A stretch of 64,000 bases of DNA, from the NCBI RefSeq assembly GCF_003034965.1, contig NZ_PZKE01000005.1, forward strand, positions 171,498 through 235,497. The letters run 5' to 3'. The notes beneath the pieces are model-generated. The model did not search any database, was not told the origin of the DNA, and was given only the letters and a program-made list of their open reading frames with translations. The position numbers and the translations under genes are program-made. This stretch comes from Fuscovulum blasticum DSM 2131 (GTDB lineage: Bacteria > Pseudomonadota > Alphaproteobacteria > Rhodobacterales > Rhodobacteraceae). Shown here piece after piece: positions 1 to 8,314 of the stretch (positions are counted from its first letter, which is position 1; every line of letters starts with the position of its first letter).

Positions 1-424
1 CGGCTTCTGCAAAGCCGAGGACCGCGCCCGCTTCTTCCGGCAATTGCCCGAGTTCGAACAGATGATCGTCGATGAAGGCATCATCCTGCTGAAGATCTGG
101 CTGGAGGTCGGGCGGGCCGAGCAGCTCAAGCGCTTCCTTGACCGCGAGGGCGACCTGCTCAAGCAATGGAAGCTCAGCCAGATCGACGTGGACGGGCTGG
201 CCAAATGGGATGACTATTGCAAGGCCATCGACGAGACGATGGACAAGACCAGCTTCAAGCACACGCCCTGGACGGTGATCCTGTCTGACGACAAGAAGCG
301 CGCCCGTATCGCGGCGATCCAGACCATTCTTGGCGCCGTCGATTACAAGGGCAAGGACAAGGACGCCATCGGCAAGATCGACGGCAAGATCTGCGGTGGC
401 CCGGACCTGCGGCCCAAGGACTGA
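1..424 (+). CDS. ppk2: Polyphosphate kinase 2 (PPK2), C-terminal part
   Basis: The frame is open from the first bases of the window, so only about the last 140 residues are present and the start lies outside. PPK2 enzymes move phosphate between polyphosphate and nucleoside di/triphosphates in the cytoplasm. The visible part carries family-typical blocks: [20 protein letters not shown] at the edge, then [19 protein letters not shown], then [17 protein letters not shown]. The Walker-type P-loop and lid lie upstream and cannot be checked, so substrate class (ADP or GDP) is unresolved. The stop is two bases before the TetR start, so the two are probably cotranscribed. Confidence 0.87.
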   Translation, partial: GFCKAEDRARFFRQLPEFEQMIVDEGIILLKIWLEVGRAEQLKRFLDREGDLLKQWKLSQIDVDGLAKWDDYCKAIDETMDKTSFKHTPWTVILSDDKKRARIAAIQTILGAVDYKGKDKDAIGKIDGKICGGPDLRPKD

Positions 425-426
425 CG

Positions 427-1038
427 GTGAAACGCGGCTATCACCACGGCAACCTGCGTCAGGCGCTGGTCGAGGCGGCATTGGCGCTGATCGCGGAAAA
501 GGGGCCGCAGGGCTTTACCCTGTCCGAGGCGGCCAAGGCGGCGGATGTCACGCCGGCCGCCGTCTATCGCCACTTCACAGGCCGTGACGAGCTGCTGGCC
601 GAGGTGGCCCGGCAGGGGTTCGATATCTTCGCCGCCCTGCTGGAATACGCCCATGACGACGGCCGCCCCACCCCGATGGCCGCCTTCGAATCCACCGGCC
701 GCGCCTATCTGGCATTTGCCCGCAAGTATCCCGGTCATTATCAGGCGATGTTCGAAAGCGGCCTGCAGCCGGGCAATCATCCCGATCTGGCAGTGGTTTC
801 CTCCAAGGCCCGCGCCATCATGGAACGCGCCGCCGAAACCCTGCTGACCACCCTGCCCGCCGACCGCCGGCCCCCCGCCCGCATGGTGGCGGCGCATGTC
901 TGGGCGGCAAGCCACGGTGTTGTCGAACTGTTCCTGCGCGGCAACGGCGGCCCGCAACCCTGGCCGCCAGAAGACCTGCTGGAATCCGCCATTGGCATCT
1001 ACCTGCGTGGCCTTGGCGTCCTGCCTGCGGATCGTTGA
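427..1038 (+). CDS. TetR/AcrR family transcriptional regulator
   Basis: A 203-residue regulator with an N-terminal TetR helix-turn-helix at about residues 10-56 (GFTLSEAAKAADVTPAAVYR then HF) and a C-terminal ligand domain of the WHG/TetR_C type common in alphaproteobacteria. It starts with GTG two bases after the ppk2 stop, so translation is probably coupled. Targets and ligand are unknown. A link to polyphosphate metabolism is only inferred from position. It is convergent with the polyamine transporter ATPase gene. Confidence 0.85.
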   Translation: MKRGYHHGNLRQALVEAALALIAEKGPQGFTLSEAAKAADVTPAAVYRHFTGRDELLAEVARQGFDIFAALLEYAHDDGRPTPMAAFESTGRAYLAFARKYPGHYQAMFESGLQPGNHPDLAVVSSKARAIMERAAETLLTTLPADRRPPARMVAAHVWAASHGVVELFLRGNGGPQPWPPEDLLESAIGIYLRGLGVLPADR

Positions 1039-1093
1039 ACACGTTTCATCGTCGGCAAATATCCCCGCCGGAGGCACGCCCCCCGAGCAGGTT

Positions 1094-1154
1094 GTCGCGC
1101 GCCTTGCGCGCGACAGAGGCGAGAGACAATCGCGCGGCCGCATCTTGCGGCCGC
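1094..1154. terminator. Two hairpins between convergent genes
   Basis: Two perfect 8-bp G+C stems lie back to back: GTCGCGCG/CGCGCGAC with a 5-nt loop (1094-1114) and GCGGCCGC/GCGGCCGC with a 5-nt loop (1134-1154). They fill the 126-bp gap between the TetR gene and the convergent ABC ATPase. The second is followed by ATTTTCC on the plus strand, so it may stop both transcripts. Neither has a long T tract. Confidence 0.5.
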
Positions 1155-1164
1155 ACGATTTTCC

Positions 1165-2265
1165 TCAGCGGAACAGGACCAGCGCCTCGGGGCTCCAGGC
1201 GACGCGCACTTTCGTGCCCACGTCCAGAACCGGGCGGCCCGGCACGTTTCGCATCGACAGCCGCACCTCGACATCGGTGCCGCCGAGATAGACATCGTAA
1301 TAGGTCATGTCGCCGAAGTAGATCACCTCGTCGATCACACCGTCGGTCTCGCGATCATTCGCGGACTGGCCGGGATAAAGCAGCGTCAGCGTCTCGGGCC
1401 GCAGGCCGACGACCGGGGTTTCCCCCTTCGCCGGCGGGGCCTGATGGATGTCCAGCGCGACCTTGCCCAGCCCCTTGGCATCAACCTCGACCTTGTCGCC
1501 CGATTCCGACAGGATCGTGCAGGGGATGAAGTTCATCGTGCCGATGAAATCCGCCACCTTCTTGGAATTGGGCCGGCGATACAGCGTCTCGGGATCGGCC
1601 AGTTGCGCAATCTCACCCTCGAACATCACCGCGATCCGGTCCGACATGACCAGCGCCTCTTCCTGGTCATGGGTGACCAGAATGAAGGTGATGCCGACCT
1701 GACGTTGCAGCTTGATCAACTCAACCTGCATATGTTCGCGCATCTTCTTGTCCAGCGCGCTGAGCGGTTCATCCAGCAGCAGCACCTTGGGCTTCAGGAT
1801 CAGCGCCCGCGCCAGCGCAACCCGCTGCCGCTGCCCGCCCGACAGCGCATGTGCCGCCCGCTTGCCATAGCCCTTGAGGCCGACCATCTCCAGCGCCTCG
1901 TCCACGGCCTTGGCCTTTTCGGCCTTGGATCGCGGGTCGCGGCGCAGGCCGAAGCCGACGTTCTCTTCCACGCTCATATGCGGGAAGATGGCGTAGCTCT
2001 GGAACACCATGTTGGTCGGCCGGACGTTGGCAGGCACATCGGCCATGCTCTTGCCGTCGATCATCACCACGCCGGACGAGATGTCCTCGAAGCCTGCGAT
2101 GGTGCGCAGAAGCGTGGTCTTGCCACAGCCGGACGGCCCCAGCAGCGAGAAGAACTCGCCCGCCTTGATGGTGCCATTGATGCCCCGCAGCGCATGGTAG
2201 TCGCCATAGTATTTATGGACGTCCTTGAACTCGATCATCGTGGGTTTGTCGGCGGAAAACGTCAC
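1165..2265 (-). CDS. potA: Polyamine-type ABC transporter ATP-binding protein (PotA-like)
   Basis: Cytoplasmic ATPase subunit of a spermidine/putrescine-type importer, 366 aa. Visible motifs are Walker A GPSGCGKTT, signature LSGGQRQRV, Walker B VLLLDEPLSALD and switch His VTHDQEEA, followed by a C-terminal TOBE-like domain ending GTKVRVAWSPEALVLF. The start is GTG, overlapping the upstream permease stop by 4 bp (GTGA), with a clear GGAGG six bases upstream. It is the last gene of a permease-permease-ATPase operon. Polyamine specificity is inferred from similarity to PotA; other organic cations are possible. Confidence 0.85.
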   Translation of the reverse strand: MTFSADKPTMIEFKDVHKYYGDYHALRGINGTIKAGEFFSLLGPSGCGKTTLLRTIAGFEDISSGVVMIDGKSMADVPANVRPTNMVFQSYAIFPHMSVEENVGFGLRRDPRSKAEKAKAVDEALEMVGLKGYGKRAAHALSGGQRQRVALARALILKPKVLLLDEPLSALDKKMREHMQVELIKLQRQVGITFILVTHDQEEALVMSDRIAVMFEGEIAQLADPETLYRRPNSKKVADFIGTMNFIPCTILSESGDKVEVDAKGLGKVALDIHQAPPAKGETPVVGLRPETLTLLYPGQSANDRETDGVIDEVIYFGDMTYYDVYLGGTDVEVRLSMRNVPGRPVLDVGTKVRVAWSPEALVLFR

Positions 2266-3071
2266 AGGAAACCTCCGGAGTCCTTGCCACCCACGCGGGC
2301 AACGCCCCGGCGGCGGAAATATTCAGCGATTGTCAGAAGCAGGATCGACATGGCGACAAGGCATGTCCCCAGGGCCAGAACCATCGGCACCTTCGCCGGG
2401 AACCGGAACTGGCCGTAGATATAGACCGACAGCGCGGTGTCGTTGCCGCCAAGGAAGTTGGCGATGATGTATTCGTCGATCGAGATGGTGAACGAAATCA
2501 GGAAGGACGAGATGATCCCCGGCATCACCAGCGGCAGCGTGATCAGCCGGAACGACGAGATCGGGGTTTCGCCCAGGTCCAGCGCCGCCTCCTCGAAGGA
2601 CACGTCGATGCTCTGGAACGCGGCCGTCATGATGGTGACCGAGAAGGGCAGCGTGATCAGCACATGGCCCAGGATCACGGTGAACCACATCTGCGGCGCG
2701 CCCAGCCAGATCAGCACGATCAGCATCGACATCGCGATGATGATCTCGGGCAGCACCAGCGGCAGCAGGATCAGCCCCATCACGCCGGGCTTGCCCGGCC
2801 AGCGGTAGCGCACCGCCGCCCGTGCCGCCATGACACCAAGCGCGGTGGCGATCACCGCCGTCGAAAGCGAGATCTGAAGGCTGGTGCGCAACGCGCGCCA
2901 CAGCGCCTGATCGGCCATCATTTCCGAGAACCACTTGGTGGTGAAGCCCGACAGCGGGAACGACACGACGGTGGCGTTGTTGAAGGCAAACAGCGGCAGG
3001 ATCAGGATCGGGCCGTAGAGGAACACCAGATACAGGATCGCATAGCTGCGCAGACCGGGAGCTGATTTCAT
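2262..3071 (-). CDS. potC: ABC transporter permease (PotC-like)
   Basis: Inner-membrane permease of 269 aa with about six hydrophobic segments; the first covers residues 8-30 (YAILYLVFLYGPILILPLF). The cytoplasmic EAA loop that docks the ATPase is seen as SFEEAALDLGETPISSFRLI. It overlaps potB upstream and potA downstream by 4 bp each, so the three subunits are translationally coupled. It pairs with PotB to form the channel. Confidence 0.85.
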   Translation of the reverse strand: MKSAPGLRSYAILYLVFLYGPILILPLFAFNNATVVSFPLSGFTTKWFSEMMADQALWRALRTSLQISLSTAVIATALGVMAARAAVRYRWPGKPGVMGLILLPLVLPEIIIAMSMLIVLIWLGAPQMWFTVILGHVLITLPFSVTIMTAAFQSIDVSFEEAALDLGETPISSFRLITLPLVMPGIISSFLISFTISIDEYIIANFLGGNDTALSVYIYGQFRFPAKVPMVLALGTCLVAMSILLLTIAEYFRRRGVARVGGKDSGGFL

Positions 3072-3961
3072 TTCTTGCTCCCGATGAAGCGGCGGTTGAG
3101 CAGGACAAACAGGATGCTGATCACAGCGACCGTCGCCATGGCCGTTACGGCAACCGCCGAACCCATGGCATGGTCGCGCTTCTTCAGCATCTCGACCTCG
3201 ACAAGGTTGGCGATCATCGGGGTGGTCGAACCGCCCATCAGCTTGGCGGTCACATAGTCGCCGACCACCGGGATGAACACGATCAGCACCGCCGCCATCA
3301 CGCCGGGCATCGACAGCGGCAGCGTCACCCGCAGGAAGGTGGTCCAGCGCGTTTCGCCCAGATCCTGCCCCGCCTCGAGCAGCGAGCGGTCAACCTTTTC
3401 CAGCGCGACAAAGATCGGCAACACGGCAAAGGGGGCAAAGGCATGGCTCAGGGTGATGGTGATGGCCAGCGCCCCGTTCGACAGCAGGTTCATCGGTTCG
3501 ATTCCGAAGATGCCGACGAAGTTGTCGAAGATACCGTTGTAGCCAAGAATCGTGCGCCACAGGGCAAGACGGATGATGTAGCTGGTCCAGAACGGGATGG
3601 TGATCAGGAAGATCCACAGCGCCTTTTTCGAAGGTGCCACATAGAAGCTGACGAAATAGGCAATGGGATAGGCCATCAGCACGGTTGCCAGCGTGACGCA
3701 GACCGCGATGATCAGCGAGCGCAGCAGAACGACCCGATAGATCGGCTCGGACAGCACACGGGCAAAATTTTCGAAGGTAAAGTAGAGCTTCTCGGCATCG
3801 CCCGGCGCCAGCGGCACCCGCGCACGGCCGCCTTCAAGCCCGGCGAAGGACAGCCCGACGATGACGATGAACGGCACCGCAAGGGCAAGCAAGGTGTAAA
3901 GGAATGGCGGAGAAACAAGCGCCCAGCCTGCCCGCTTCTCGGCCTCGATCGAGTTCGCCAT
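3068..3961 (-). CDS. potB: ABC transporter permease (PotB-like)
   Basis: Second membrane subunit of the same importer. The EAA loop reads SLLEAGQDLGETRWTTFLRV and several transmembrane segments are evident. The frame is open to 4006, but the ATG at 3961 (MANSIEAEKR) has a seven-G Shine-Dalgarno run just upstream, giving 297 aa; this start is preferred. A perfect palindrome TTTGATCAAA sits at 3998-4007 in the upstream region and could be an operator. No substrate-binding protein gene is adjacent. Confidence 0.83.
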   Translation of the reverse strand: MANSIEAEKRAGWALVSPPFLYTLLALAVPFIVIVGLSFAGLEGGRARVPLAPGDAEKLYFTFENFARVLSEPIYRVVLLRSLIIAVCVTLATVLMAYPIAYFVSFYVAPSKKALWIFLITIPFWTSYIIRLALWRTILGYNGIFDNFVGIFGIEPMNLLSNGALAITITLSHAFAPFAVLPIFVALEKVDRSLLEAGQDLGETRWTTFLRVTLPLSMPGVMAAVLIVFIPVVGDYVTAKLMGGSTTPMIANLVEVEMLKKRDHAMGSAVAVTAMATVAVISILFVLLNRRFIGSKK

Positions 3962-4068
3962 TACCCCCCCTACTGTACTGGCCCTTGCGGCCCTTGGTTT
4001 GATCAAATCCTGACGCCGGAAATTCGACTTTGCAACGGTGTTTTGCGGACAGACCGTGCAATAGCAAA

Positions 4069-4088
4069 GGGGCGGCTCAGGCCGCCCC
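4069..4088 (-). terminator. Hairpin after the 86-aa gene, before potB
   Basis: An 8-bp perfect stem GGGGCGGC/GCCGCCCC with a TCAG loop. On the minus strand it is followed by CTTTGCTATT, a weak T tract. It lies between the stop of the small gene and the potB start, so it probably separates that gene from the transporter operon or acts as an attenuator. Confidence 0.5.
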
Positions 4089-4111
4089 CTGTATAACCGC
4101 TTGAATGACGA

Positions 4112-4372
4112 TCAGCCTGCGATTTTTTCGATGGCGATCGCCCGTTTTTTCAGCTCGTCATAAAGCGTCGGCACGATGCGATGGCTGCCCACCGCCACCC
4201 GCAGCGCATCGGACAGGCGGGCTTCGCTGGCCTCAAGCCCGGCCACGCGCCAGACCATGCGGCGGGTCACGCCGTCATCATAGACAATTTCGGTGGCTCC
4301 GGCGCGTGTCTTGCGCCAGCCAAGAAAATCTGCACCGCCATGCGGGGCGTGGAAAGACGCCTGTTGTCCCAT
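4112..4372 (-). CDS. Conserved hypothetical protein, 86 aa
   Basis: A small soluble protein starting at ATG 4372 (MGQQASFHAPHGGADFLGWR); a GTG at 4378 is an alternative. No family is recognised. It has no signal peptide or membrane segment, is rich in Arg/Ala, and ends with a charged helix (LYDELKKRAIAIEKIAG). It lies upstream of the transporter operon on the same strand but is separated from it by a hairpin. Codon use is like its neighbours, so it is probably a real gene. Confidence 0.6.
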   Translation of the reverse strand: MGQQASFHAPHGGADFLGWRKTRAGATEIVYDDGVTRRMVWRVAGLEASEARLSDALRVAVGSHRIVPTLYDELKKRAIAIEKIAG

Positions 4373-4510
4373 GATCACTCACTTTACTGCTCATCGCCCG
4401 TTCGGACTGTTGTTTGGTTGATCATGCGGGTGCCCGACCGTGCCGGTCAACGGTCAAGGGCGCAATTCGGCGTGAGCGAGTCCTTGGCGCAACAGTCGGG
4501 CGGTGTCGGC

Positions 4511-5911
4511 CTAGACAGCCAGATCGCCGGGCGGATTTGCCAGAAGCTTCACAAGACGGTCGATGGCATCGGCATAAACCTCTTCCGGCAGGTTTCCGGC
4601 GACCGCGATTCGCACCGCATTGGGCGCGCGGCCCCCGACCAGCGCATATTCATCGGCCGGGCGCACCAATACGCCCGCAGCCTCGGCGGCCCGTGTGAAG
4701 GCCGACGCCCGCCAGCCGCGCGGCAATCCCAGCCAGACGAAGGGAACACCGGGTTGCCAGGCCAGATCAAAGGCGCCCAGCCGGTTCACCAGGGCTTGCA
4801 GGCGCTGCGCGAATTCGGCCTGCGCGCGGGCACGGATCGTTTCGGCAGCGCCGGTGCGGAACAGATGCAGGCACAGGTCGGAGACCGGACGCGACAGCGC
4901 AAAATAGCCATGTTGCGCCGCAAGACGCCCCGCCTCACCCATGCCGGCGGGGCAGACCACATAGCCGAACCGCAGCGCGGCCGAAATGGTCTTGGACAGG
5001 CCGCCGACATGCCACACCCGTTCCGGCGCCAGGGCGCGAAGGCTGGGAATGTTGCTTTCCGCCACCGAATAGCAATCGTCCTCAAGGATCTGCAGGTCGA
5101 AGGCGCGGGCGATCCGGGCCAGATCGGCCCGCCGTTCCAGCGGCATCCGCCCTGTGGTCGGGTTCTGCGCCTCGGTCGTCAGGCACAACACCTGCGGACC
5201 GTGGCGGCGGCAGGCGGCCTCCAGCGCCTCGGGCACGACGCCGTGGCGGTCGATCTCGACTCCCACCACCTCGGCCCGTGCCGCCCGCGCCGCCGAACGG
5301 AAGCCGGGATAGGCCAGTTCCTCGATCAGCACGACAGGCCGGTCGCCGCGCAGACAGCAATCGAAGATCAACCCGATGGCATTCTGCCCACCATGGGTCA
5401 GCGCCACATCGTCGGGGCCGATGGGGCCAAGGATCCGGTCGCCCAGCCAGCGCACGATTTCCGTCCGCAACGGCAATTCGGCGCGTTGCGAGGTGTAGTC
5501 CAGCCAGCCCTGCCCGGTGGTTTCCGCCATGGCGCGCAAGGCGGTGCGGAACGCTTCGGTCTGCCCCACCTCGGGCACTTGCGGCGGGCGCAGGTCCACC
5601 AGCCCGGTCGTGCCGCCCGAGACCCGCTCGGTGTAAAGCGGCTGCGTCGGCCCCAGCCGGGGCGAGGTCGAGGCGACAAAGGTGCCCCTGCCAACGGTTG
5701 CCTCAAGCAGACCTTCCTGCGTGGCCAGCGCATAGGCCCGCGCCACGGTGCCCGGCGTCATGTTCAGCCGCCAGGCCAGATCGCGCACGGTTGGAAGCTG
5801 TGTGCCCGCGGGCAGATGCCCGGCCCGGATCGCTTCGCGCAGGGCGCGGCTCAGGCCCTGGTATTTGGGCCCCGGAAAAGCCGCCAGGTCAGGTTTCCAA
5901 TTTGTATCCAT
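4511..5911 (-). CDS. MocR/PdxR-type regulator (GntR HTH fused to PLP aminotransferase domain)
   Basis: A 466-aa fusion. Residues about 10-80 are a GntR winged helix (LSRALREAIRAGHLPAGTQL, then LAWRLNMTPGTVARAYALA), then a linker and a fold-type-I aminotransferase-like effector domain with the PLP lysine in HVGGLSKTISAALRFGYV. Such proteins use PLP or a PLP adduct as effector and usually control a neighbouring gene. The ATG at 5911 (MDTNWKPDL) is chosen over an earlier in-frame start. It is divergent from the DUF1127 gene across a short A+T-rich region with a TTGTAT-ATACAA inverted repeat. Confidence 0.85.
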   Translation of the reverse strand: MDTNWKPDLAAFPGPKYQGLSRALREAIRAGHLPAGTQLPTVRDLAWRLNMTPGTVARAYALATQEGLLEATVGRGTFVASTSPRLGPTQPLYTERVSGGTTGLVDLRPPQVPEVGQTEAFRTALRAMAETTGQGWLDYTSQRAELPLRTEIVRWLGDRILGPIGPDDVALTHGGQNAIGLIFDCCLRGDRPVVLIEELAYPGFRSAARAARAEVVGVEIDRHGVVPEALEAACRRHGPQVLCLTTEAQNPTTGRMPLERRADLARIARAFDLQILEDDCYSVAESNIPSLRALAPERVWHVGGLSKTISAALRFGYVVCPAGMGEAGRLAAQHGYFALSRPVSDLCLHLFRTGAAETIRARAQAEFAQRLQALVNRLGAFDLAWQPGVPFVWLGLPRGWRASAFTRAAEAAGVLVRPADEYALVGGRAPNAVRIAVAGNLPEEVYADAIDRLVKLLANPPGDLAV

Positions 5912-5975
5912 CACAAAGTATCTCTGGCGACTCATTCACGGACTTTGTTATAAAATTTGCAGCAGAGAAACAAGA

Positions 5976-5989
5976 TTGTATCAATACAA
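5976..5989. promoter_or_regulatory. Candidate MocR operator, 14-bp inverted repeat
   Basis: TTGTAT-CA-ATACAA lies between the divergent MocR and DUF1127 genes. The half-site TTGTATC recurs at 5902-5908 at the start of the MocR gene. A TATAAA-like element lies at about 5950. The placement fits autorepression or control of the DUF1127 gene. Binding is inferred. Confidence 0.45.
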
Positions 5990-6006
5990 AAAGGATGGAG
6001 GCCACC

Positions 6007-6228
6007 GTGCCCCGCAGTTCAAGCCTCGCCCCTGCCCTGATCGCGCCCATGGCCCTGCCGCCGGCTTCGCGTCTGTTGGTCGGCCTTGCCCTGATCCTTG
6101 CCCGCTGGGACGACCGCGTCCGCAGCCGCCGCGCCCTTTCGAGGCTGGACACCCACATGCTGCGCGACATCGGGCTGACCGACGCCGCCCGGCAGGCCGA
6201 ATGCCGCAAGCCGGCCTGGGCCGCCTGA
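6007..6228 (+). CDS. DUF1127 domain small protein
   Basis: A 73-aa basic protein whose C-terminal half is the DUF1127 motif (RRALSRLDTHMLRDIGLTDA). In Rhodobacterales these small Arg-rich proteins are linked to stress responses and RNA turnover. The GTG at 6007 has a textbook GGAGG five bases upstream; an in-frame ATG at 5995 (77 aa) is also possible but its spacing is poor. A strong intrinsic terminator follows. Control by the adjacent MocR protein is inferred from the intergenic inverted repeat. Confidence 0.8.
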   Translation: MPRSSSLAPALIAPMALPPASRLLVGLALILARWDDRVRSRRALSRLDTHMLRDIGLTDAARQAECRKPAWAA

Positions 6229-6255
6229 AATTCCTTACGCTCCCCTGAGCGACTT

Positions 6256-6283
6256 CGGGCCGGGAAACCGGCCCGTTTTTTTT
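6256..6283 (+). terminator. Intrinsic terminator of the DUF1127 gene
   Basis: Stem CGGGCCGG/CCGGCCCG of 8 bp with a GAAA tetraloop, followed by eight T residues. Confidence 0.9.
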
Positions 6284-6303
6284 GGCCCGCCTTGGCCGCA
6301 CAA

Positions 6304-6334
6304 AACAAAAGGCCCGCCTTACGGCGGGCCTTTC
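6304..6334 (-). terminator. Intrinsic terminator of rplM-rpsI
   Basis: Stem GGCCCGCC/GGCGGGCC with a 4-nt loop. On the minus strand the tail reads TTTTGTTTTG, placing it as the terminator of the ribosomal protein operon. Confidence 0.88.
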
Positions 6335-6354
6335 GTATGTCGGATCGGGGAAGA

Positions 6355-6843
6355 TCAGCGCTTCGAGAACTGGAAGCTGCGGCGAGCTTTCGGTTTGCCG
6401 TACTTCTTGCGTTCCACGACGCGGCTGTCACGGGTCAGGAAGCCGGCCGCCTTGAGCGCAGCGCGCAGGGACGGTTCATAGACCTGAAGCGCCTTCGAGA
6501 TGCCGTGCTTAACAGCACCGGCCTGGCCCGACAGACCGCCGCCGGTCACGGTGGCCATCACGTCGAACTGGCCCTCCACATTGGCAACCGTGAACGGCTG
6601 CTTGAGGATCATCTGCAGCACCGGACGGGCGAAATAGGCCGCCATGTCCTTGCCGTTGACGGTGACCTTGCCCGAACCGGGCTTGACCCAGACGCGGGCG
6701 ATGGCGTCCTTGCGCTTGCCGGTGGCATAGCTGCGGCCGAACTTGTCGCGCACCGGGGCGCGCGGCGCGGCGGCCTCGGCCTCGACCGGGGCGGCGGCAC
6801 CGACGGCGGCCTTCAGATCGTCGAGAGACTTGATGTCGGCCAT
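6355..6843 (-). CDS. rpsI: 30S ribosomal protein S9
   Basis: A 162-aa S9 with an Ala/Glu-rich N-terminal extension of about 35 residues typical of alphaproteobacteria. The core begins at [20 protein letters not shown] and ends in the basic tail [16 protein letters not shown] that reaches the ribosomal P site. It follows rplM by 3 bp, the standard L13-S9 order. Confidence 0.97.
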   Translation of the reverse strand: MADIKSLDDLKAAVGAAAPVEAEAAAPRAPVRDKFGRSYATGKRKDAIARVWVKPGSGKVTVNGKDMAAYFARPVLQMILKQPFTVANVEGQFDVMATVTGGGLSGQAGAVKHGISKALQVYEPSLRAALKAAGFLTRDSRVVERKKYGKPKARRSFQFSKR

Positions 6844-6846
6844 GGT

Positions 6847-7311
6847 TTACGCGCTCCGGGTGTTCTTCGGGTTCAGCGCCTTCACGTCCAGGACGGTGGG
6901 CTGCTGGGCTTCATGGGGATGGGCGGCGCCGGCGTAGACGCGCAGGTTCGACATCTGCTGACGACCCAGACGGTTGCGGGTGATCATCCGCTCGACGGCC
7001 TTTTCGACCACACGCTCGGGGTGCGGGCCTTCCAGCACGGCCTTGGCGGTACGGCTCTTGATGCCGCCCGGGTGGCCGGTGTGCCAGTAGTAGACCTTGT
7101 CATTGCGCTTGTTGCCGGTCATCTGCACCTTGTCGGCGTTGATGACGATGACATTGTCGCCCATGTCCATGTGGGGGGTGAACGTCGGCTTGTTCTTGCC
7201 GCGCAGGATGTTTGCGACGATCGTGGCAAGGCGGCCCAGAACGACGCCCTCGGCGTCGATCAGGATCCACTTCTTCTCGATGTCCGCAGGTGTTGCGGTA
7301 TAGGTCTTCAT
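6847..7311 (-). CDS. rplM: 50S ribosomal protein L13
   Basis: A 154-aa L13 starting at ATG 7311 ([20 protein letters not shown]). Family blocks [20 protein letters not shown] and [13 protein letters not shown] are present. The longer frame to 7323 adds four unlikely residues. A promoter with good spacing lies about 55 bp upstream. Confidence 0.97.
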   Translation of the reverse strand: MKTYTATPADIEKKWILIDAEGVVLGRLATIVANILRGKNKPTFTPHMDMGDNVIVINADKVQMTGNKRNDKVYYWHTGHPGGIKSRTAKAVLEGPHPERVVEKAVERMITRNRLGRQQMSNLRVYAGAAHPHEAQQPTVLDVKALNPKNTRSA

Positions 7312-7367
7312 CGGTGGTCCCATAAGGGTTGAGGCGAGGGAGCACCCCCCGCGAATTCGGATGCGGG

Positions 7368-7396
7368 CTTATCGCTGAACCCGCCGCCCCCGTCAA
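7368..7396 (-). promoter_or_regulatory. Promoter of rplM-rpsI
   Basis: On the minus strand TTGACG (-35, 7391-7396) is separated by 17 bp from GATAAG (-10, 7368-7373). A second TATAAT lies at 7452-7457 without a good -35. Confidence 0.6.
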
Positions 7397-7516
7397 GCGC
7401 GGCACGGAACATAATATCAAGCAAATTCAATACCTTTGCGTAAGCGGTATCATTATACCCCACGCACAGCCCACTGTTTTCCTCACAAATTCCGCTTTCC
7501 CTGCGCGGGGAACAGG

Positions 7517-8314
7517 TCAGCGCAGCTTGGGCGGGCTGTCGGGGTCCATGCCGGGCGGAAGAGGAACCGTCTCGCGCCGAACATCGGGCGCCTCGGGTTC
7601 CGGCAGGTCGAAGCGCAAGGCACAGTCGGCCATGGCCTGGGCGGCGGGATCGCCAGCGGACAGGAAGGCCACGTCCACCTGCCCCGCTTCCAGCCCCGAG
7701 AAAACCAGCGTTTCCTGCACCGCCCGCGCCAGCGCCGGCTCGGCCCCCGGCACCGCGTCCAGAAAGGCCAGCATATGCCCCAGCCGCCCGCCGGAATGGC
7801 GCACCCCGGCCAGCAGCGCCGCCGTTGCCAACCCGCCGGCCCGTGCCAGCTTGGCATCCAGCCCCAGAACGAAGCCTTCGGGCAGCGAGGGCGCCACGAA
7901 GGACTCCGCCCGCAACTCGGCCTCTTCCGGCTCTGGCTCCAGCGCCTCGGCCAGCCAATCCAGCGCCTCGGGTGGCAGCAGCATTTCCGACGGGGCCACG
8001 CCAAGGTTGACCCCCAGCCCGATCCCCTGCCCTTTCAACAGCCCGGCGATCACCCGCCCCGGCAGCACCGCATAGGGGGCGATCCCGCCCGAGAACTCGG
8101 CCATCCGTTCTTCGCGGTCGAAAACCAGCACGACCGGGCCGGACTCAAGTTCGAACACGCGGGGGTCCAGCACCTCGGCCTCGGCTTCGCGTTCAAGCAG
8201 AAGGAACAGCTCGCCATCCGCCAGCCGTTCATAGAAGCGCAGCAGCGCGGTCTCGTCCTCGGGATGGGCCGAAACCGCGGCATGTGCGGCGTCCAGCAGG
8301 GTCACAACGGTCAT
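7517..8314 (-). CDS. SseB-domain protein
   Basis: A 265-aa soluble protein with an N-terminal SseB-like domain (ALLRFYERLADGELFLLLER, then FELESGPVVLVFDREERMAE) and a less conserved C-terminal domain. SseB-family proteins are poorly characterised; no catalytic motif is seen. The ATG at 8314 overlaps the glycosylase stop by 4 bp (ATGA), so the two are coupled. The frame upstream of 8314 is a shadow of the glycosylase gene. Confidence 0.75.
   Translation of the reverse strand: MTVVTLLDAAHAAVSAHPEDETALLRFYERLADGELFLLLEREAEAEVLDPRVFELESGPVVLVFDREERMAEFSGGIAPYAVLPGRVIAGLLKGQGIGLGVNLGVAPSEMLLPPEALDWLAEALEPEPEEAELRAESFVAPSLPEGFVLGLDAKLARAGGLATAALLAGVRHSGGRLGHMLAFLDAVPGAEPALARAVQETLVFSGLEAGQVDVAFLSAGDPAAQAMADCALRFDLPEPEAPDVRRETVPLPPGMDPDSPPKLR

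Noticed and set aside
4511..5953. Plus-strand open frame of about 590 codons
   Set aside because: It is antisense to the MocR gene and shows only the codon shadow common in G+C-rich DNA.
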